Below are positions 58,767 to 64,000 of a stretch of DNA of 64,000 nt, piece after piece; the first letter of the stretch is position 1, and the number at the start of each line of letters is the position of its first letter. Under the pieces are notes generated by a model. The model was not told the origin of the DNA. It saw only the letters and a list, made by a program, of their open reading frames with translations, and ran no database searches. Where the stretch lies: positions 8,556,001-8,620,000 of the forward strand of contig NZ_CP109149.1 in NCBI RefSeq assembly GCF_035920345.1. The letters run 5' to 3'. The DNA is from Nocardia vinacea (lineage in GTDB: Bacteria > Actinomycetota > Actinomycetes > Mycobacteriales > Mycobacteriaceae). Made by a program: the position numbers and the translations under genes.

Positions 58767-59364
58767 TGTGTCTCCTTGTGAACCCATGACCGGACGAATT
58801 CGGGTCTGCATTCCCAGGAGTAACTCGCGCAGGCGGGATCGACCCTGTGCATCCGACCGATATGGGCAGAGTCTAGCCGCGATTCGCCAATCCCGAATAA
58901 CTTTCTGTTTTCCCGCTGACTTTTTCTGGTCGCTGCGGGCTCGGCTGCACGTCGAGACCCCGGGCGACGTTGGGGGATAGCGTATTTCGCCATACCATCA
59001 GCGACCAGGCTTCGTTTCAGATTAATACCTTCAGGTAAGGCACTGTTGCGTTCCTCACTATTTCGCCTCTACCTGCGGAAAGTCAACGATGACGAATCGT
59101 CAGGGTTGACACCGCCTGCCCAGGCTGGCTACGGTCGCCATTGTTCGCGCTGAGTCATCGCCCGCCTCGGCATTAATGGCAGCAGGCTGTCCATATGGTC
59201 TGGCCGAATGTTTCGACCGCGGGGAGGCTGTCGTTATTCTTCGACTCTGGTCGCATTCACAAAGAAACTCGACGGACCTTTCTTTGTGCTTCGAGACAAG
59301 ATTCTCGCGCCTTTTTCTCCACCGCCAAGACTCCACCAGTTCCTTCAGACGTTAGGCGCCAGCT
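58767..59364. other. 600-bp intergenic region with an inverted repeat
   Basis: No ORF here looks coding. Its clearest feature is a perfect 10-bp inverted repeat, CACAAAGAAA (59258-59267) and TTTCTTTGTG (59279-59288), with an 11-nt spacer, 77 nt before the P450 start. It may be an operator or leader hairpin for the P450 operon. The bases around 59010-59090 are unusually AT-rich for this window. Confidence 0.55.
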
Positions 59365-60720
59365 TTGTCCGTCTCGATCTCACCCGCCAAGACCGTGGAT
59401 GATCTCCCGGGGCCGAGCCGGTGGCCGTTGCTGGGGAATCTCCCGCAGATGCGGCCCTCGTTGCTGCACCGTCAGTTCGACGAATGGTGCGATGAGTACG
59501 GCCCGCTCTATCAGTTGAAGATGCCGGGGCGGCACATCGTGGTCGTCAGTGATCCCGATCTGAACCGCGAGATCTTCCGTGACCGGCCCGGGGGATTCCG
59601 GCGGCAGTCGGCGATCGAATCTGTCATGGACGAGATGGGTTCCAACGGCCTGTTCTCGCTGGAGGGTGAGGCGTGGCGGCTGCGTCGCAAGCTGGCGATG
59701 CCCGCCTTCAATGCCTCGCATCTGCGCAGCTTCCATCCCACCCTGGAGACGATCACCGGACGGTTGCAACGGCGCTGGGAACGGCAGTCGCCCAAGGATA
59801 TTCGCGCCGACCTGACTCGCTACACGGTGGACGTCACCGCCAAGTTGACCTTCGACTACGACATCAACACCATCGAACAGTCCGGCGACATCATCCAGCG
59901 GCACCTGGAGCTGATCTTCCCGCTCATCAACCGGCGGATCAACAGCCCGCTTCCGTACTGGCGTTACGTCAAACTTCCGGACGACCGGGCGCTGGAGCGC
60001 GCACTGGGCGCACTGCGCACCGATCTCACCGGTGTCATCAGTCGGGCCCGCGCGAATCTGCCTGCGGCGCCGACGAATTTCATCGAGGCCTTCCTATTGG
60101 CGCAGGACGGCAGCACCTCCTTCACCGATGACCAACTGTTCGCCGAGGCGCTGACCATCCTGATCGCCGGTCAGGACACCACCAGCAATGCCATGGCCTG
60201 GCTGCTCTACCACCTCGCGGGCAATCCGGCTGTGCAGGAACGGATTCGCGATGAGGTCGCTGAGATTCCCTCGGCGCTGGATCGGCAGCCGTATCTGGAA
60301 GCGGTTGTTGCCGAATCGATGCGGCTGCGGCCGACGACCCCGATCGTCGGACTCGAGGCAGCCGTCGACACCACGATCGCTGGTGTGCACATCCCGGCCG
60401 GCACCTGGGTGATCGTCAATGTGCAGCATGCGAGCCTGCAGGAGAAGAACTTCGAGGACGCGCTGCGCTTCGACCCGGATCGCTGGCTGCGCACCGAGCA
60501 CGGCACGCATCGGCCCGAGGTCTCCACCCCGTTCGGGGCCGGTCCGCGCTTCTGTCCGGGGCGCGGGTTGGCGATGTTGGAGATCAAGAATGTAGCCGGC
60601 ATGGTCTGCCGCAACTTCGAGGTGCGTCTGCCCGCGGGTGCGCAGGCCCCGAAGGATCGCTTCCATTTCGCCGTCATCCCCATCGATCTCGATCTCGAAC
60701 TGGTCCGACGGCCCGCCTAA
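59365..60720 (+). CDS. Cytochrome P450
   Basis: 451 residues with a TTG start at 59365 and AGG nine bases upstream; GTG 59395 is an alternative that begins at the conserved DDLPGP. It has the LPGPSRWPLLGNL N-terminal hinge, the I-helix AGQDTTS (about 267), ExxR as ESMR (about 315) and the heme loop FGAGPRFCPGRGLA (about 395). Length and hinge resemble membrane-type CYPs more than the short bacterial P450s, but no transmembrane anchor is present. All catalytic motifs are intact. First gene of an operon with a WS/DGAT, a monooxygenase and an asparagine-synthetase-like protein. Confidence 0.93.
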   Translation: MSVSISPAKTVDDLPGPSRWPLLGNLPQMRPSLLHRQFDEWCDEYGPLYQLKMPGRHIVVVSDPDLNREIFRDRPGGFRRQSAIESVMDEMGSNGLFSLEGEAWRLRRKLAMPAFNASHLRSFHPTLETITGRLQRRWERQSPKDIRADLTRYTVDVTAKLTFDYDINTIEQSGDIIQRHLELIFPLINRRINSPLPYWRYVKLPDDRALERALGALRTDLTGVISRARANLPAAPTNFIEAFLLAQDGSTSFTDDQLFAEALTILIAGQDTTSNAMAWLLYHLAGNPAVQERIRDEVAEIPSALDRQPYLEAVVAESMRLRPTTPIVGLEAAVDTTIAGVHIPAGTWVIVNVQHASLQEKNFEDALRFDPDRWLRTEHGTHRPEVSTPFGAGPRFCPGRGLAMLEIKNVAGMVCRNFEVRLPAGAQAPKDRFHFAVIPIDLDLELVRRPA

Positions 60721-60753
60721 CCCCCGTTTGCCGAGCACACTCTAAGGATGTAG

Positions 60754-62154
60754 ATGTCGTTGCATCGACTGACCGCGACCGACGGTGTCTGGCTGTCGCT
60801 CGAATCGCCCGATATGCCAATGCATATCGCCTTCCTACTGGAATTCACCGCACCCGAGGGCGGGGCGGCCCAATTCCTGCGGCAGTGGCGGGCCGGACTG
60901 GACGCACCGGCGAGCCTGCCGCAACCCTGGAACTTCCGCCCGCTGAAGTTCCCGCCGCCGGGTGTCACGGCCATGGTGCGTGAGGTCGACGATATCGACC
61001 TGAGCGAGCACATCCGGGAGTGGACGCTGCCGGAGCCCGGCAGCCAGGATCAGTTGACCGAGCTCGTGTCGTCGATCCATCAGAAGCAGCTCGATATGAG
61101 CCGTCCGCCATGGGAATTGCACGTCATCGAGGGACTGGCCCAGGACCGTTTCGCGCTCCTGCTCAAGGTGCATCACAGCCTTCTCGACGGCGCATCGGCC
61201 ATGCGGTTGTTCACCGATACGTTCACCGAGGATGCCGACGCCCGCGATGTGCCGGACCTGTTCACCGTGCGTCCGGCCGCCGAATCGGCGGAAGCCGGTA
61301 CGGCGAATCCGTTCCGTGCCCTGCTCGCCGCATTGACCGGCGTGCTGGCCTTGTTGCGCGGTGTCGGATCCGCCGCTCGCGATGCCTTTCGACGTGCGCG
61401 CGGCGATAAGACGATGGCGCAGAAGGCATATCAGCAGCCGGAAACCATTCTCGACGGCACCATCATCGGCGCGCGCGATCTGTCCCGGCGTCGCTACGAC
61501 CTCGCGCTGTTCAAGCGATTGGCGAAGGCGGGTGACTGCACGATCAACGACATCGTGCTGTACCTCGTCAGCACGGCGCTGCGCAGCTACCTGACCGATC
61601 ACGCTACGTTGCCCGCAGAGTCGTTGACCGCGGGCGTGCCCACCGATCTGCGCGAGGAGGACGACGCTCGCGCCGGCACCCGCGCGGGCATGATGTTCAC
61701 CGCACTCGCCACCGATATCGCCGATCCGCGTGACCGGTTGAGCGCGGTCAAGTACTACATCCGCGCCGCGAAACAGCATATGGGTGAGATGGCCCCGAAC
61801 GAGGTCATCGGCTACGGACTCGCGGTCACCCTGCCGTGGATCCTCGGGCTCAGCTTCGGCTTCACCAACACCGCATCCTCCCACCCCATGGGCATCTCCA
61901 ATGTGCCGGGACCGCGAAACCCGCTGTACTGGAACGGTGCTCGGCTCGAGACGATCTATCCGATCTCGCTGCTCATGCACGGCAATTCGCTGAACTTCAC
62001 CTGCATCGGCTATTCCGGTGGGCTGCATTTCGGCGTCCTCGGCGTACAGGACAAACTGCCGCCGATGTCGTACCTCACCGGGGCCATGGATGCCGCGCTC
62101 GATGAGCTCACCGAACTGCTCCTGCCGGACCGCACACAGCTAGCCGCTGGATGA
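60754..62154 (+). CDS. WS/DGAT acyltransferase (wax ester synthase/diacylglycerol acyltransferase)
   Basis: 466 residues. The active-site motif is HHSLLDG (about residue 139). RPPWELHVIEGL precedes it, and ISNVPGP and the C-terminal GYSGGLHFGVL are also typical. It moves an acyl group from acyl-CoA to an alcohol or diacylglycerol. The P450 upstream could supply a hydroxylated acceptor. Its stop overlaps the next gene (ATGA). Confidence 0.93.
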   Translation: MSLHRLTATDGVWLSLESPDMPMHIAFLLEFTAPEGGAAQFLRQWRAGLDAPASLPQPWNFRPLKFPPPGVTAMVREVDDIDLSEHIREWTLPEPGSQDQLTELVSSIHQKQLDMSRPPWELHVIEGLAQDRFALLLKVHHSLLDGASAMRLFTDTFTEDADARDVPDLFTVRPAAESAEAGTANPFRALLAALTGVLALLRGVGSAARDAFRRARGDKTMAQKAYQQPETILDGTIIGARDLSRRRYDLALFKRLAKAGDCTINDIVLYLVSTALRSYLTDHATLPAESLTAGVPTDLREEDDARAGTRAGMMFTALATDIADPRDRLSAVKYYIRAAKQHMGEMAPNEVIGYGLAVTLPWILGLSFGFTNTASSHPMGISNVPGPRNPLYWNGARLETIYPISLLMHGNSLNFTCIGYSGGLHFGVLGVQDKLPPMSYLTGAMDAALDELTELLLPDRTQLAAG

Positions 62155-63620
62155 CGTCCATGTCGAATTACGATGTGGCGATTATCGGCTCGGGCTTCAG
62201 CGGGCTCGGCGTCGCGGTGAACCTGCGCCGCCTCGGCAATGACAACTTCGTCATCCTCGAGCGTGCCGATGCCATCGGTGGTACTTGGCGCGATAACGTC
62301 TATCCCGGCTGCGCGGTAGACGTTCCATCCGTGCTGTACTCGTATTCCTTTGCGCCGAACGCGGATTGGACCCGCGTGTACGCGACCCAGCCCGAATTGC
62401 GTGCCTACACCGAGCAGGTCGTCGACACCTTCGATCTGCGGCGGCATGTGCAGCTGAACAGTGACGTGGCCGAGGCCGATTTCGACGACGAGGCCGAACA
62501 GTGGGTGCTGCGGCTGAGCGACGGCAGACTGGTCCGGGCACGCGCCGTCGTCATGGGTTACTTCTCTCTACACGCCGAGGCTATTCCGGATATCCCCGGT
62601 CGCGCCGATTTCGCTGGGCCGCAGATGCATTCGAGCAAGTGGGACCCGTCATTCGAACCGGCGGGCAAGCGGGTCGCTGTGGTCGGGGCCGGGGCGAGCG
62701 CGGTGCAGATCGTGCCCGCGCTCGCGAAGACGGCGGCGGAACTCGTCTCGTTCCAGCGCACTCCGGCCTGGGTGATTCCGCGCCTGGACCGGCCGATTCC
62801 GCCGACGGTGCGCAAGATATTGCGCGCCGTGCCGCCGATTCGGTTGGCGGCGCGCGGATTCGTCTTCCTGTTCCTGGAGGCCATGCACTTCGCCGTATTT
62901 CATCCGCGGCTGGTTTCGGTCTACGAGTGGGTCGTCCGCAAAATGCTGGCCGAGCAGGTACCCGATCCCGAGCTGCGGCGCAAACTCACGCCCGACTACG
63001 CCTTCGGCTGCAAGCGCCCGATGGTCTCCGACGAGTACTACAGCTCGTTCACCCGCCCGAATGTGCGGTTGAGCACCGAGAAGATCACCGAGATCACCGC
63101 AAGCGGCCTCCGCACCGCCGACGGGGAGTTGCACGAGGTCGACGCGATCGTGTGGGCCACCGGATTCCACGTCCAGGATTCCATCGCGCACTTCCCGGAG
63201 TTCCGCACCGCGGTGACCTCTACGCGAAAGAAGTTCGAGCGCGATGGTTTTCGCGCCTACCGTGGCGTTGCATTCGCGGGGTTGCCGAATCTGTTCGCGG
63301 TCACCGGACCGAATACCGCACTGCCGCACACCTCGCAATTCCTCGCCATCGAACCCACGACGAGGCTGATCGCCAAGACGATCGAGCATATGCGGGCCAA
63401 GGGGATTCGCCGCTACAGCCCGTCCGAGCGAGCGGAGCGCGAATGGGTCACGCGCGCAAGGAAACTGCTCGCCACCCGGGTGTGGTCGACCGGCGGATGC
63501 ACCAGCTACTTCATTGATGAGGACGGCACCAACACCCTGACCTGGCCGGGCGGAACGTTCAGCGTCCGACTCGACCGGCGTCGCATACGTCCGCAGGACT
63601 GGGACACCGGACGACAGTGA
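62151..63620 (+). CDS. Flavin-dependent monooxygenase, Baeyer-Villiger type
   Basis: 489 residues. It starts at ATG 62151, overlapping the WS/DGAT stop; ATG 62160 is also possible. The FAD motif is IIGSGFSG (about 10), followed by GGTWRDNVYPGCAVDVPS (about 43), the type I BVMO-like FAGPQMHSSKWD (about 154), the NADPH motif VVGAGASAVQI (about 176) and ATGFHVQD. It could insert oxygen next to a ketone or oxygenate a heteroatom. Confidence 0.92.
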   Translation: MTSMSNYDVAIIGSGFSGLGVAVNLRRLGNDNFVILERADAIGGTWRDNVYPGCAVDVPSVLYSYSFAPNADWTRVYATQPELRAYTEQVVDTFDLRRHVQLNSDVAEADFDDEAEQWVLRLSDGRLVRARAVVMGYFSLHAEAIPDIPGRADFAGPQMHSSKWDPSFEPAGKRVAVVGAGASAVQIVPALAKTAAELVSFQRTPAWVIPRLDRPIPPTVRKILRAVPPIRLAARGFVFLFLEAMHFAVFHPRLVSVYEWVVRKMLAEQVPDPELRRKLTPDYAFGCKRPMVSDEYYSSFTRPNVRLSTEKITEITASGLRTADGELHEVDAIVWATGFHVQDSIAHFPEFRTAVTSTRKKFERDGFRAYRGVAFAGLPNLFAVTGPNTALPHTSQFLAIEPTTRLIAKTIEHMRAKGIRRYSPSERAEREWVTRARKLLATRVWSTGGCTSYFIDEDGTNTLTWPGGTFSVRLDRRRIRPQDWDTGRQ

Positions 63621-63621
63621 C

Positions 63622-64000
63622 ATGTGCGGCATCAATGGAATAGTCGATTTCGCGGGACCGGTCGATCCGACCCCGATCGCGGCCATGAACGAGATCCAAC
63701 GCCACCGCGGCCCCGACGGTTTCAGCACCTGGCGCAGCCGCAATGTCGCCTTCGGCTTCCAGCGCCTCGCCATCTCGATGTCGAGCACGGTGCGCAGCCC
63801 GCTCGTCAAGGGCATCTTCGCTTCCGGACTGGTCGACGTGACCATGGACCCGCAGGGCCTCAGCGACTGCCTGTTCTACGGCCACACCATCGCACCCCGC
63901 ACCTTCTGGCAGGGTGTCGACGATCTGCCACCCGCGACCATCGTCACGATCGATCATCGCGGTATCTCCGAACAGCGATACTTCACCCCGTTCCTGCGCC
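63622..64000 (+). CDS. Asparagine-synthetase-like protein, glutaminase domain shortened (3' truncated)
   Basis: The gene starts at ATG 63622, 1 nt after the monooxygenase stop, and runs off the window (126 residues seen). MCGINGIVDF places Cys2 as in class II glutaminases, and HRGPDG and FQRLAIS are present. The sequence then jumps directly to a piece corresponding to the late region (LVKGIFASGL, then FYGHTIAPRTFWQGVDDLPP). About 90-100 residues of the glutaminase core, including the usual NGEIYN block, are missing in frame. It probably cannot use glutamine normally. The synthetase domain lies beyond the window. Confidence 0.8.
   Translation, partial: MCGINGIVDFAGPVDPTPIAAMNEIQRHRGPDGFSTWRSRNVAFGFQRLAISMSSTVRSPLVKGIFASGLVDVTMDPQGLSDCLFYGHTIAPRTFWQGVDDLPPATIVTIDHRGISEQRYFTPFLR

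Overview
The DNA is high-GC and actinobacterial. It carries WXG100 proteins, a WS/DGAT acyltransferase, an Rv3235-like protein, TIGR00027-type methyltransferases, many GTG/TTG starts and a large modular polyketide synthase (PKS). Together these point to Nocardia or a near relative in the Mycobacteriales. The genus is inferred from gene content only; no rRNA or other marker gene lies in the window.

Bases 1-24265 hold the end of a type I modular PKS locus. A truncated PKS (KR-ACP, then KS-AT-DH-KR-ACP and a docking tail) is followed by a 5411-residue, three-module PKS ending in a thioesterase. Every visible AT has malonyl-type motifs and every complete module is DH-KR, so the last part of the chain should be a conjugated polyene released by the TE. 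A stem-loop separates this from a convergent pair, type II thioesterase and methyltransferase. Modules alternate between two subtypes, suggesting growth by bimodule duplication.

Bases 24390-34306 are a mixed accessory stretch: an MFS exporter divergent from an ECF sigma factor with a SnoaL-like tail, sharing a symmetrical pair of ECF-type promoters; a solo TnpB element; a CDF metal exporter; a methyltransferase/diguanylate cyclase pair; a GNAT; a small zinc ribbon; and a CGNR regulator. A P450 with eroded core motifs follows (34325-35461).

Bases 36526-39072 (minus strand) form a tight four-gene type VII secretion module: two WXG proteins, a toxin with a C-terminal PD-(D/E)XK nuclease-like domain, and a HEAT-like putative immunity protein.

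Bases 39227-50195 hold housekeeping-like enzymes, a XylF-type sugar ABC transporter with its ROK regulator and candidate operators, a 189-bp tandem repeat, two methyltransferases, a HAD hydrolase and a TetR regulator. Bases 50331-58766 encode a 33-codon small ORF, secreted lipases and an SGNH esterase, a GH3 glucosidase, an Ada-AraC-AlkA hybrid and a second TetR, with several strong palindromes between them.

From 59365 to the right edge runs a P450, WS/DGAT, Baeyer-Villiger-type monooxygenase and asparagine-synthetase-like operon. It looks like an uncharacterised lipid or small-molecule pathway, and the last protein lacks the middle of its glutaminase domain.
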